Origin: Candidatus Nitrosopumilus sp.
Lineage (GTDB): Archaea > Thermoproteota > Nitrososphaeria > Nitrososphaerales > Nitrosopumilaceae
Assembly: GCF_028278985.1 (NCBI RefSeq)
Contig: NZ_JANQTA010000017.1
Span: forward strand, 1 to 64,000
Length of the DNA: 64,000 nt
Reading direction: 5' to 3'
Shown: positions 16,020-24,905 of the stretch, piece after piece
Position numbering within the stretch: position 1 is the first letter of the stretch
How the letters are laid out: each line of letters opens with the position of its first letter
Translations under genes and position numbers: made by a program
Notes under the pieces: model-generated
The model's input: only the letters and a program-made list of their open reading frames with translations
What the model was told of the DNA's origin: nothing
Database searches by the model: none

Positions 16020-16556
16020 ATGAAAAGTGAGTTAATTGAAAATAGAATCATTGTTTGGAATATCGAAGACTCAAAAAAGCTTTTCAGTAAAGGTTACTAC
16101 GGCAAACCAATAGGAATTCCAAAGCCAAACCCAGAAGAAATTGATGCACCATTAATTTTAGATTTGATAGAAGGTTTGTATCTTTTAGAAAACAAAAAGA
16201 TCACAATAACAAAATCAAAACAAAAAGTAACAGTAGATGAAATGACAGATATTTGTAAAAAAGAATATCATGATTTTGATAAAAAATATCTTGTTTACAA
16301 AAATTTTAGAGACAAAGGATACATAATTAATCCCGGAATAAAATTTGGTTGTGATTTTGCAGTGTATGAAAAAGGACCAGGTATTGATCATGCACCATAC
16401 TTGATTCAAGTGTATATCAGAAACGAACCAATAACATCAACAGGAATAGTCCTTGCGGGAAGATTAGCAACTACAGTTAGAAAACAATTCATCCTAGCAA
16501 TCCCCAAGGGAAAAGACAAAGTTGATTTTCTAGCCTTAGATTGGTGGAAGGCTTAA
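16020..16556 (+). CDS. endA: tRNA-splicing endonuclease
   Basis: A 178-residue protein with the EndA catalytic triad: Tyr116 (FAVYEKG), His124 (DHAPYLI) and Lys155 (RKQFILA). The N-terminal 80 residues match the structural half. It cuts introns from precursor tRNA and rRNA at bulge-helix-bulge sites. Its end overlaps the convergent 16553 gene by four bases. Confidence 0.95.
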   Translation: MKSELIENRIIVWNIEDSKKLFSKGYYGKPIGIPKPNPEEIDAPLILDLIEGLYLLENKKITITKSKQKVTVDEMTDICKKEYHDFDKKYLVYKNFRDKGYIINPGIKFGCDFAVYEKGPGIDHAPYLIQVYIRNEPITSTGIVLAGRLATTVRKQFILAIPKGKDKVDFLALDWWKA

Positions 16557-16930
16557 ACAGATTTGATATGACCTGCAATTCGGTCATAAATCTCAAAAAG
16601 TTCTTTTGTAATTCCAAATGACAAATGATTGTCCCATTTACCTCTAATTCTTACAGCGCCATCAGTTGGTTCTACATAGATAGTTGCATCTTTTACTGAT
16701 TGCTTTGCAATCATTTCATTAAGTTCAGAATCATCATTTAGTTTTGTTGCAACACTGCCTGGACCGTTCCAAGAAACAGAAACCACTTCTTTTGAAGCAA
16801 AATGTCCCTTTGTATTTAGAACTGTTTTTGCAACAAAGTTTCCAGCATCAGCACCTACACTCTTTCTTACGATAAAGTGTGCTTGATATCTGTCTAGTGC
16901 GCCCCAAGGGAGTGGATTTGTATCTTGCAT
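16553..16930 (-). CDS. Hypothetical protein
   Basis: A 125-residue soluble protein beginning MQDTNPLPWGALDRYQ, with an alpha/beta pattern and a central VVSVSWNGPGSVATKL. No family recognised. It follows the 16934 gene by three bases on the same strand, suggesting that the two encode partners. Confidence 0.7.
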   Translation of the reverse strand: MQDTNPLPWGALDRYQAHFIVRKSVGADAGNFVAKTVLNTKGHFASKEVVSVSWNGPGSVATKLNDDSELNEMIAKQSVKDATIYVEPTDGAVRIRGKWDNHLSFGITKELFEIYDRIAGHIKSV

Positions 16931-16933
16931 TTG

Positions 16934-17170
16934 TTATCCCTTCTGTACAATTTGGACGACGTCAATATTGGAGTTCTTTACATCAAGACATCCACGATTT
17001 GTAATCATTCTAGCTGTATGAGCAAAATATCTACTGTAATAATCACCTTGTTCAACATCATCGGTTCCAATTTCTTTAGATTCAGAATCTACACCGATCT
17101 CTTTTAGCATATCACTAAATTTTTCGGGCCATGTTTGATAGACAAATGTATCTGGCTCTGAATCATGCAT
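16934..17170 (-). CDS. Hypothetical small protein
   Basis: Seventy-eight residues from ATG 17170 (MHDSEPDTF). The sequence is rich in Asp/Glu in the middle (IGTDDVEQGDYYSRY) and has one Cys (RGCLDVKNS). An in-frame TTG lies immediately upstream. It forms a two-gene operon with the next gene downstream. No family recognised. Confidence 0.65.
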   Translation of the reverse strand: MHDSEPDTFVYQTWPEKFSDMLKEIGVDSESKEIGTDDVEQGDYYSRYFAHTARMITNRGCLDVKNSNIDVVQIVQKG

Positions 17171-17273
17171 CAAAAATCATGAATCATACCCACAAATAAA
17201 GATATCAAGAAAATTTTTGCCTCAGAGATCAATCCAAATAAATATCACAAAAGATTGGAGATTTTATCTAATC

Positions 17274-19037
17274 ATGAAATTCCAAAATAAAGTCGCTCTA
17301 GTAACAGGAAGTGGAACTGGAATTGGTAAAGCCATTGCCACTAAATTTATTGAAGAAGGAGCCAGTGTAATTATTCTTGGAAGAAGAAAAGAGCCACTTG
17401 AGGAAGCATCAAAAGAATTAGAAGCAAAAATTCCTCAGGGAACAAACTCTACAGTTAGAATTTTTGCAGGAGTTGATGTTGCTGACGAATCTGCAATGAA
17501 TAACATGTTTGATACTTTGAAAAATGATAATGTTACTGTTGATTACATAATTAACAACGCAGGAGTTTCAGGTCCTGTAACTTGCTTTGCAAACTCACCA
17601 GTTGATGAGTTTAAGAGTACAATTGGAATTCACCTTACAGGTACTTTCTGGGGCTCAGTTCAAGCACTAAAAGTAATGAAAGAAGGAGGAAAAATAATTA
17701 CAATTTCTACATTCTTTACTGAAGAAAGACCATTAGAACAAAGACCATACAGATTCAGAAGTCCATATACTGCATCACAAGGTGCAAAGAATAGACTAGC
17801 TGAATGTATGTCATGGGAGTTAACTGAAAAAGGAATTGTTTCTATTGCAACAAATCCAGGACCAGTGCACTCTGATAGAATTTACAAAACAGTTTATCCA
17901 AAAGCTGCAGCAGAATTTATGAGAGTTAGTGGATTTGAAGATTTAACTCCAGTCCAAGTTGAAGAAGCAAGAGATGATTTGCTAGAATGTATTTTAGCTG
18001 ATGGAATTGACAAAGAAGGTATTGCCAAAGTTGCAGAAAAATTAGCAAACGGTAGAGACGTTGCAAAATTAACTGAAACTTATACAAACTTATTAACAAA
18101 AATCAAAACAATTGCAGAAAAAGTTCAAAACAACACATCACATATGATTGCAAACCAAGAATTTTTGGCACAATCACAAGTTTCAGAAATGGTTCTTAAT
18201 TTGTGTGATGAGCAAATTGTACAAATTCTCAATGGTAAAGTAATTCCAGGTGACAGAGTTTTCTATCCAGTTAAACCACACATCGGAACAACAACTCCAG
18301 GTGTTCATCAACCAGACTTCACAGGAAAAGCAGTAGTCTTTACAGTTGATGGAACAGACAAAGCAGATGCTGAGAGAGTAGAATTTTTGGCACAACATGT
18401 TGAAAAGAATGGAGGTAAAGTTGCATGCTTTATTTCAAAAACAACACCAAATGATGTTCAAGAATCAATTAGTAGTAAATTCCACTCACATGCAGTAGAT
18501 ATTTCAAATCCTGAAGAAGTCCAGAGATGGCTAAACACTGCAAAGACAAACCTTGGAGACATTTTAGGCGTAATTCACGTTACTGGAAAACTTCCAGAGG
18601 TAGGCAAATTAACAGAACTAAACAGAGCAGGCTGGGAAGAACTAGTTGCTAAATTCATCACCACACCAGCAATTGTTGCTCAAAGAACACTAGAACATTT
18701 TGTTCCAGGTGGCGGTAAAGACCCAAGACTGTTCAAAGATAAAACAGGTTCCATTATGATCATTGGTCCAGACTTACCAGTAGGACGTAAAGTTTCAGGA
18801 ACTCAGAGAGCTCAAGTAGAAGTTTTCAGAGGAGCCCTTAGACCATTTACAACTACAGTAAACCAAGAACTAAGTGATGTTCTAAAATCAAACATCAGAA
18901 TGTTTACAGTATTTCCTGGTTCTGTTACAGGTTCTGAACCAGACAATCAAAAAATTGCAGATGCATTTAACTTCCTTGTATCAGAGAATGCTGCTTCATC
19001 ATCTGAAGTAACTTTCTGTGTTGACGAATCAAGATAA
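17274..19037 (+). CDS. Double short-chain dehydrogenase/reductase protein (MCR N-domain-like)
   Basis: A 587-residue cytoplasmic protein made of two SDR units. The first (1-260) has the cofactor motif TGSGTGIGKAIA, NNAGVSG, and a Ser/Tyr active site (TISTFF, PYTASQ), but the usual Lys of YxxxK is Gln. The second (about 340-587) is a degenerate Rossmann fold without the Gly-rich loop. This order, and segments such as NPGPVHSDRIYKTV, resemble the N-terminal half of Chloroflexus malonyl-CoA reductase, which reduces malonic semialdehyde to 3-hydroxypropionate. The substrate is not proven. Start ATG 17274 begins MKFQNKVALVTG. It is followed 2 bases later by a MaoC-like gene. Confidence 0.8.
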   Translation: MKFQNKVALVTGSGTGIGKAIATKFIEEGASVIILGRRKEPLEEASKELEAKIPQGTNSTVRIFAGVDVADESAMNNMFDTLKNDNVTVDYIINNAGVSGPVTCFANSPVDEFKSTIGIHLTGTFWGSVQALKVMKEGGKIITISTFFTEERPLEQRPYRFRSPYTASQGAKNRLAECMSWELTEKGIVSIATNPGPVHSDRIYKTVYPKAAAEFMRVSGFEDLTPVQVEEARDDLLECILADGIDKEGIAKVAEKLANGRDVAKLTETYTNLLTKIKTIAEKVQNNTSHMIANQEFLAQSQVSEMVLNLCDEQIVQILNGKVIPGDRVFYPVKPHIGTTTPGVHQPDFTGKAVVFTVDGTDKADAERVEFLAQHVEKNGGKVACFISKTTPNDVQESISSKFHSHAVDISNPEEVQRWLNTAKTNLGDILGVIHVTGKLPEVGKLTELNRAGWEELVAKFITTPAIVAQRTLEHFVPGGGKDPRLFKDKTGSIMIIGPDLPVGRKVSGTQRAQVEVFRGALRPFTTTVNQELSDVLKSNIRMFTVFPGSVTGSEPDNQKIADAFNFLVSENAASSSEVTFCVDESR

Positions 19038-19039
19038 GA

Positions 19040-19489
19040 ATGAAAAAATTCAAAGAATTTCGTGTAGGAGATACATTTCAATCCACATGCAGTATTTCAG
19101 ATAAAGAACTTGAAGAGTATCTTAGCTTCTCTAGAGTAAGAAATTCATTCTTGGATGAAATGAAAAAAGGCGAATCAATGGTTTCAGGTAGGGCAATTTT
19201 ATCAAGAATGGAAGGAGAATTTACAAGATTAAGTCAGATTTATGGAAACCATATTGTCTTTATTGGAACAGACGGAGATCCGGAATGGGAAAACAGAAAC
19301 ACACGATTTCTAAAACCATTAACAACAGATCAAGTTCTAAGATTAAAGTTCACGGTATCTGGAAAAGAAGACATTGATGAAGAATTTGGCAAAATTGCAA
19401 TTGATTTTGAAGGACTGAACCAAGATGGTGAAACCATAGTTCTATCAAAAAAGAACATTTACAGAATTAAAAAAGAGCCACCAAGATAA
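19040..19489 (+). CDS. MaoC-like hot-dog protein
   Basis: A 149-residue protein starting MKKFKEFRVGDTFQSTCSIS with the strand pattern of (R)-hydratase/MaoC dehydratases (F-x-x-G...). A clear D-x4-H dyad is not seen in its expected position, although IYGNHIVFIGTDGDPEWENR and the following NTRFLKPL resemble the active-site loop. It is 2 bases after the SDR gene, suggesting a joint acyl-CoA or thioester step. It could be a non-catalytic hot-dog. Confidence 0.65.
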   Translation: MKKFKEFRVGDTFQSTCSISDKELEEYLSFSRVRNSFLDEMKKGESMVSGRAILSRMEGEFTRLSQIYGNHIVFIGTDGDPEWENRNTRFLKPLTTDQVLRLKFTVSGKEDIDEEFGKIAIDFEGLNQDGETIVLSKKNIYRIKKEPPR

Positions 19490-19552
19490 CTAATCTTCTA
19501 GTTCATCATCATTTCTTCTTGAAGGTCTTACTGGAATGTAAATTACTGTCAT
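19490..19552 (-). CDS. Candidate 20-residue peptide
   Basis: ATG 19552 opens a 20-codon frame (MTVIYIPVRPSRRNDDELED) with a TATA-like TTAAATA (19574-19580) about 25 bases before it, the spacing of a leaderless gene. Its stop abuts that of the MaoC-like gene. Basic-then-acidic composition looks coding, but the frame is very short. Confidence 0.35.
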   Translation of the reverse strand: MTVIYIPVRPSRRNDDELED

Positions 19553-19616
19553 GAAATGATTTTGTGAATTTTGTATTTAACAGACTCGTAGAAATTATAC
19601 TATTGAAAAGTAAACA

Positions 19617-19659
19617 GGAGAGCCGACTAGTCTCCCCCGCCCTTAGGTCAAAGACCTAA
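19617..19659 (+). ncRNA. Candidate GC-rich structured RNA
   Basis: In a gap of AT-rich DNA this stretch is strikingly GC-rich and holds two hairpins in tandem: GGAGA/TCTCC (19617-19621 with 19631-19635) and a perfect 7-bp stem TTAGGTC/GACCTAA (19643-19649 with 19653-19659, loop AAA), separated by CCCGCCC. A TATA-like TATTTAA at 19574-19580 would place a start near 19603 on the plus strand. The strand is a guess. A bidirectional terminator-like structure is possible, but no oligo-T run follows. Confidence 0.4.
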
Positions 19660-19710
19660 CGAACACTATACATCACAAAATTACTATAAAAGCGCAAACA
19701 AAAATCATGG

Positions 19711-20478
19711 CTAAAAAATCAATCCACCTTCTACGATGGAATCAAAAAACAATTTTCCAGCTGCAATCAAAATTACTACTGAAACTAGAATCTGCAAGTA
19801 ACGTTCTTTGATTTCAATGGATAACCTTGCGCCAACTAGTCCACCTGCAAATGAACCAATTGCTAAAAATCCTGCTTGTGTAAAATCAGGATGTCCAAGT
19901 AAACTGTGAGTTATAACACCAGATAAGGATGCAAACAACAAAATTAATTGAGATGTAGGGGCAGCTCTTTTCATTGCCATTCCCATTCCAACTACCATTA
20001 ATGGAACAAAGACGATTCCTCCACCAATTCCAAAGAAAGAAGAAATAATTCCTGCAAAGAAACTTGCACCCACTGCAAAAATTATCATTTGTATAGATAA
20101 TTTTTTTTCCTTTGATTCTAATTTTCTTCTCAAGAATATGTAAACTGCTGATGCAATTAACACCAAACCAAATAATATTTGAAAGATTCCGGGAGTAACA
20201 TCTGAAGAAATTAGTGCACCTAAAACAGTTCCAGGAATTGAAAGTAAACCAAGTTTAATTCCTAATGAAAATTCTATTCTTTTTTGTTTAGAATAAGAGA
20301 TTGTAGATGCTATGGCATTACTTAGTGCTGCAAACAAACTATTACTAGCAGCTGCAGTTGGAGAAAAACCAAGAAATGTTAAAACTGGAACAACAATTAT
20401 TCCACCACCAAGTCCAATCATCGAACCCAATATTCCTGCTGCGAATCCAAGTGGTATCAACCACAATTGATCAATCAT
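19711..20478 (-). CDS. TauE/SafE-family membrane permease
   Basis: A 255-residue membrane protein with about eight helices in two homologous halves. Each half starts with a G-x-GGG-motif: GSMIGLGGGIIVVP and SFFGIGGGIVFVP. TauE/SafE proteins export or import small sulfur-containing anions; the substrate here is unknown. Length is normal. Confidence 0.9.
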   Translation of the reverse strand: MIDQLWLIPLGFAAGILGSMIGLGGGIIVVPVLTFLGFSPTAAASNSLFAALSNAIASTISYSKQKRIEFSLGIKLGLLSIPGTVLGALISSDVTPGIFQILFGLVLIASAVYIFLRRKLESKEKKLSIQMIIFAVGASFFAGIISSFFGIGGGIVFVPLMVVGMGMAMKRAAPTSQLILLFASLSGVITHSLLGHPDFTQAGFLAIGSFAGGLVGARLSIEIKERYLQILVSVVILIAAGKLFFDSIVEGGLIF

Positions 20479-20517
20479 TGTAATGTCAATCAGAGAATTT
20501 TCTATTATATAATTAGA

Positions 20518-21150
20518 CTACTTTAGAATTAGTAACGTGCGTAAGACAGAATTTTCTTTAGAGGTAATCTCCAAAAAGATTTCAGTATTTTCTAAATTTT
20601 CAATTTGTGATTTGACATTACGTCTATCTGAATCAAGATAGAATTTTTCTACAGCCTCAAACCAGGACGTAGGAGTTGGAAAATCTTCTTCTTGTTGTTC
20701 TTCCCAACAATCACAAACTAAAGATTCTATGGTACGCTCAAAAATGGTATGGACTTCATCTCGATTAGCATCCAAAGTAGTGGTTTCAAGGTTCACTATG
20801 GCTAAGATTGGAGATTTCACATCACCACCTAGATTGATGTTGCCAATTGTATTTCCTGAAGAATCATGAACTGCAGTTGTTGTACAGTAACTTACAGATC
20901 TTGGAAGTCCTTTGTCAAAATACACACAATATTGATCAATGGTATCATCAGTTATGGCAGTAGGAGAGGATACAATAATGTCATGCTCTGCCAATGCTGT
21001 TTGAACTAATTCAATATCATAATATGTAAATCCTGATTCATAGATTGGAATTGATTCTGGTTCTGATTTGAAATCCCCCATAAACACTGCAGATACAGAA
21101 ATTGCTACAATTACTCCAACTACAATTGGAATGATAACTAACTTATTCAC
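20518..21150 (-). CDS. Membrane-anchored exported protein, unknown
   Basis: A 210-residue protein with an N-terminal membrane anchor (about 4-24, LVIIPIVVGVIVAISVSAV) and an external domain of about 180 residues. Six cysteines are visible, including CVYF, CTTT and CDCW, so disulfides or metal binding are possible. No family recognised. Same strand as the DUF192 gene behind it. Confidence 0.65.
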   Translation of the reverse strand: MNKLVIIPIVVGVIVAISVSAVFMGDFKSEPESIPIYESGFTYYDIELVQTALAEHDIIVSSPTAITDDTIDQYCVYFDKGLPRSVSYCTTTAVHDSSGNTIGNINLGGDVKSPILAIVNLETTTLDANRDEVHTIFERTIESLVCDCWEEQQEEDFPTPTSWFEAVEKFYLDSDRRNVKSQIENLENTEIFLEITSKENSVLRTLLILK

Positions 21151-21188
21151 AAGATACAGATTTTTTGTTCAAAGATAAGGTTTTGCAA

Positions 21189-21680
21189 TTAGATTGAAAT
21201 TATTGTTAAAATCGAATTTTTTGTAATATTATTTGTGTCAATAAAACCAGCAGTTACCTCTAGTACATATTTTGCATCTCCTTCGGGAACCACACTTTGA
21301 CATGTTGTGATCTCTAAAGCAGTTTTACACGGTGGAACATCTTTTTCAATATGAACTACTTTGCCATTTTCATCAAACCAAATCATATCAAGATGAAATT
21401 GCATGTTAAGCATCCACAATGAGTAAAGACCGGGTTCATCAAAAACAAAGATCATTCCCTGATCAGGTGGCAATTGATCTTGGAACATTAAACCACGAAC
21501 ACGTCTTGGTTCAGTATCAGCTATTTGCACTTCCAACGGTACATCGTCAACTTTGATTGTTCCTCGAGGAAATTCTACAGACTCTAGTTTGCTTTCACTT
21601 GGAATTGACATTAAACCAATCACACCTACAATAACTGCTGCAATAATGATTGGAACTAGGGCCTGAGTTCTAGTAGTCAC
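21189..21680 (-). CDS. DUF192 protein, membrane-anchored
   Basis: A 163-residue protein with one N-terminal membrane segment (about 9-25) and a DUF192 domain: QIADTEPRRVRGLMFQD, DQGMIFVFDEPGLYSLWMLN and HIEKDVPPCK...YVLEV, including the GLM and W-M motifs. DUF192 proteins are exported and of unsettled role. Confidence 0.9.
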   Translation of the reverse strand: MTTRTQALVPIIIAAVIVGVIGLMSIPSESKLESVEFPRGTIKVDDVPLEVQIADTEPRRVRGLMFQDQLPPDQGMIFVFDEPGLYSLWMLNMQFHLDMIWFDENGKVVHIEKDVPPCKTALEITTCQSVVPEGDAKYVLEVTAGFIDTNNITKNSILTIISI

Positions 21681-21718
21681 AAAATTTGTTAGTCCTATCC
21701 TTTTAAAAACTAAGGTAG

Positions 21719-22069
21719 TTACATTACGGATTGTTTGAAATCATGAATTGAAGACATTGTGTTTTTTGTTGCATGACCAATATCGTGAATGGTAGCACTG
21801 TTGTATTTTTTCTCCAAGTATCTTCCTGCAACAATCATAGGTCCTCCTACTGCACAGGTTACTCCAGTTGGCTCTGGGACCCACAACATCAAAAATCCAA
21901 TTTTCTGTAATTTCTTGCCAGGAGCAGGTGCTTTTTGTAAGGCACTCAAAGAATTAGCAGTGTGTTTTCCATCTATTCCAGCAACATCACTATACAGATT
22001 GGCTCTGCGCTTGGCAGATTCAGAGAATTTCTTTAATTTATCGAGTCGTTCCTTTAAGGGGTCAACCAT
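21719..22069 (-). CDS. Hypothetical protein
   Basis: A 116-residue protein with a charged helical N-terminus (about 1-50) and a central hydrophobic LMLWVPEPTGVTCAVGGPMIVAG segment that could form one membrane helix or a re-entrant loop. No family recognised. Confidence 0.65.
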   Translation of the reverse strand: MVDPLKERLDKLKKFSESAKRRANLYSDVAGIDGKHTANSLSALQKAPAPGKKLQKIGFLMLWVPEPTGVTCAVGGPMIVAGRYLEKKYNSATIHDIGHATKNTMSSIHDFKQSVM

Positions 22070-22204
22070 TCCAGCCTAGTATTTAGGAAAAAATAGTTAA
22101 GATTCAATGATCAATAACAATCACTTCCAAGTCAACAAAGAGTAACAAAATTTTGGCAAAAAGACACTCAATTATACTAGCTTTGATTTAGATACAAAGA
22201 TTAG

Positions 22205-22669
22205 ATGAAGTCAAAAACCACCAAGCGACTAGACTCAATTAAAGCAGCACATGAATCAGAAAGAACTAGGTCTAGTTCTAGAATGGAGGATTATTTGGAG
22301 ATTATTTCTGAATTAGTAGAACTCAAAGGATATGCCACAACACTAGATATTTCTAGATACATGAATGTTAGTGCACCAAGTGTTACAAAGATGCTTCAAA
22401 GATTAGATGAAAGTGGATTTTTAGAATATGAAAAATATCACGGCATCAACCTAACTGAGAAAGGTTCACAGATTGCAGAAGGAATTAGACAAAAACACGG
22501 AATTTTGTTAGAGTTCTTTGAGATTTTAGGGATTGGGTATGATACTGCAAATGAAGACATTGAAGGAATGGAACATCATCTAAATCCAAAAACAATCAAA
22601 CAATTAAGAAAATTCATTACATTTCTAAAAGCTAATCCAAAGATAATTGATAATTTTAAAAATCTTTGA
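22205..22669 (+). CDS. DtxR/MntR-family metal-dependent regulator
   Basis: A 154-residue transcription factor. The N-terminal winged helix is visible (MEDYLEIISELVELKGYATTLDISRYMNVSAPSVTKML) followed by the Fe/Mn-dependent dimerisation helix pair (GHHL-like EHHLNPKTI). It probably represses metal-uptake genes when iron or manganese is bound; no target is adjacent. A basic N-terminal extension of 25 residues precedes the family start. Confidence 0.93.
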   Translation: MKSKTTKRLDSIKAAHESERTRSSSRMEDYLEIISELVELKGYATTLDISRYMNVSAPSVTKMLQRLDESGFLEYEKYHGINLTEKGSQIAEGIRQKHGILLEFFEILGIGYDTANEDIEGMEHHLNPKTIKQLRKFITFLKANPKIIDNFKNL

Positions 22670-24482
22670 GAAAAATTTGAATCTCGTTTTGAGAAGAAGC
22701 TAATTTCATCAATGTTCTAGCTGTCTCTGAACGTTTTGGAATCTTGATTTGACCTTTCTTTCCAATTCTAACTGATGTAACATACTTGTCATTAACATAG
22801 ATATCAGCATGCATTGAGGTGTATTCTCTGCTTACAGTTAGTAGTAACGAAGTTTTTGATTCTGAAAATGTAAATGGTAAATCATTTGTTATGCCAGATG
22901 ATTCATGGTAGTCTTTTGGTACAACGTCGATGTGAACTTTGAGTGATTTTTCTATTTCATTGATGTTAGAACCACCTCTCCCAATAATAGATGGAATGTA
23001 TTGTTCATCGACCATTACTTTTACACGATTTTCTGATTGAATTTCAACTTGGGCTTGAGGATCATATCGTTTGAATGTCTCACGAACTTTGTCTTCAGCA
23101 AGTTTCTCAATTCCAATTTTTTCAGTCTTTTTACCTACAGGAACTATGACATTTTCTTCTCCAAATGTATAGATTTCATGCTCTAATGCATTATCTTCAA
23201 AATTTCTAATCTCAATTACAGGACGTGCAAGGTCTGATTCAGTCATTCCAGAAGGAACTTTGACTTTTAATTCCAAATCATATACTTTTTCGATTTTACC
23301 ATTCTTCACAAACACTACTGTATCCAAAACATTTGGGATAATGCCTAGTTCGATTTTTCCAATGAATCTTTGAATTGCATCTAGAGGAGAGTTTGCATGA
23401 ACAACTCCTACCATTCCAACTCCAGTTAATCGAAGATCAGCAAATGTTCTAAAATCTTCTCGTCTTCTAACTTCATCAAAGATAGTATAATCTGGACGTA
23501 CTAGTAGCAAAATATCTGCAGTGTTATCAAAACTTCCATCAAGTTTGCTGTATTGAGTTATTCCAGAATCAACTTGCAAGTCTCTTGGTGACTCGAATGT
23601 TTTTACAATTTTTCCTTGACTGTGATAATAATTTGCAAGACCTGATGCCAGTGTACTTTTTCCTGAACCAGGGGAACCAGAAATTACAATTCCTTCTGCC
23701 CTATCAGAAAATCTTGCCATCAATTCTTCAGAAATCTCATAATCACTCAAAGATAATTTGACTATAGGATGTACAATTGTAATTTCGAAAGACTCTGAGA
23801 AAGGAGGATGAGTTATAGCAATTCTATAATCTCCTTGTTGGATTACTGATGCGCCTGTCTTTGAAATCTCTATAGTGTTATCATCCGAAGCATTTGCTGC
23901 ATCTAAAATTTGTGAAGAAATCATTTCCAGATAATCACGTGTCAATATCTCGTCAGATAACGTAGTCAAAGTAAAGGTTCCAGGCATGCCTTTCTTGCCT
24001 AGGGGTTGTTGATTTTCCTTAAGATGAACACTCATCGTTTCAGAGTCAAAGAACTTTAAGAATTCCAAATCTTCTTTTTTGATTTCAGATTTTAGATAGA
24101 CGGTATCAACTCCTTCTGCTTGAGCAACTAGATGTTGCACATTATCAGAAGTGTACAAAATAGCATCATTTTGTTTTGCTAAATCAGTAATAATTGCGTC
24201 AATTCTTCCTTTGTGAGCATATTGAATATCATCATTTGAAGGATGAGTTCCCAACACAGATACTGTTAATCCAAATTCTTGAGAAATTTTTTTCAGAGTT
24301 TTAATTTTCTCTAAACCAACAAAGCCTTGTTCTTTTTTTGTTGATGCTTGTGATTGTAATTCATCAAAAACGGCTTGGGGAATGATTATCTCAATATTTC
24401 TAATGGTACCAGATTCAATTTGAGAAATCAGTTGCCCATTAATTATCACACTAGTATCTACTACAATTTTAGACAAATTCAC
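22656..24482 (-). CDS. PIN-domain/PilT-type ATPase with KH domain
   Basis: A 608-residue three-part protein: an N-terminal PIN nuclease-like domain (1-135, VVDTSVIINGQ), a PilT/VirB11-type ATPase with Walker A GSPGSGKST near residue 269, Walker-B-like YTIFDEVRRREDF, and a C-terminal KH-type RNA-binding domain with IIGRGGSNI near 485. The build is conserved in archaea and thought to handle RNA. Divergence from the DtxR gene is tail to tail (14-base overlap). Confidence 0.92.
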   Translation of the reverse strand: MNLSKIVVDTSVIINGQLISQIESGTIRNIEIIIPQAVFDELQSQASTKKEQGFVGLEKIKTLKKISQEFGLTVSVLGTHPSNDDIQYAHKGRIDAIITDLAKQNDAILYTSDNVQHLVAQAEGVDTVYLKSEIKKEDLEFLKFFDSETMSVHLKENQQPLGKKGMPGTFTLTTLSDEILTRDYLEMISSQILDAANASDDNTIEISKTGASVIQQGDYRIAITHPPFSESFEITIVHPIVKLSLSDYEISEELMARFSDRAEGIVISGSPGSGKSTLASGLANYYHSQGKIVKTFESPRDLQVDSGITQYSKLDGSFDNTADILLLVRPDYTIFDEVRRREDFRTFADLRLTGVGMVGVVHANSPLDAIQRFIGKIELGIIPNVLDTVVFVKNGKIEKVYDLELKVKVPSGMTESDLARPVIEIRNFEDNALEHEIYTFGEENVIVPVGKKTEKIGIEKLAEDKVRETFKRYDPQAQVEIQSENRVKVMVDEQYIPSIIGRGGSNINEIEKSLKVHIDVVPKDYHESSGITNDLPFTFSESKTSLLLTVSREYTSMHADIYVNDKYVTSVRIGKKGQIKIPKRSETARTLMKLASSQNEIQIFLKDF

Positions 24483-24506
24483 TGTAAAGTTAGGAGTACG
24501 CCCTAA

Positions 24507-24869
24507 TTACTTTTCTAAAATATCAGAAATTGCTTTTAAGACACCATTGAAATCAAATGGTTTTGAGATGTACGAAGTAGCTCCTTGTTCCAAACATTGG
24601 TTAATGGTTTTTTGATCATCACTTGCAGTAATCAAAATAATTTTTGCATTAGGATCTGCTGCAATTACTTCTTTGACTACTGTAAGTCCATCTTTTTTTG
24701 GCATTGCTAAATCTAAAAGTAAGATATCAGGATTATGTTCTTGGTAAAATTTGACTGCCTCAGCTCCATCTGTAGCTTCTACAACAATTTCATGTTCTCC
24801 AATTGACAAAATGTCTTTTAGAACCAGACGAATAGCATCTGAATCATCAGCTATCATCATTCGGGCCAT
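24507..24869 (-). CDS. CheY-like response regulator
   Basis: A 120-residue stand-alone receiver. The acidic pair is DDSD near 6-9, the phospho-acceptor Asp lies in LLLDLAMPKKDG, with the conserved Thr (ITAS) and Lys (ISKPFD). No output domain, so it signals by protein contact. Directly upstream of the Hpt gene on the minus strand, and near the histidine kinase, so these three probably form one phosphorelay. Confidence 0.95.
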   Translation of the reverse strand: MARMMIADDSDAIRLVLKDILSIGEHEIVVEATDGAEAVKFYQEHNPDILLLDLAMPKKDGLTVVKEVIAADPNAKIILITASDDQKTINQCLEQGATSYISKPFDFNGVLKAISDILEK

Positions 24870-24905
24870 ATTTTATCAGCAGATAAAGCATATTAAAAAT
24901 ATTAA

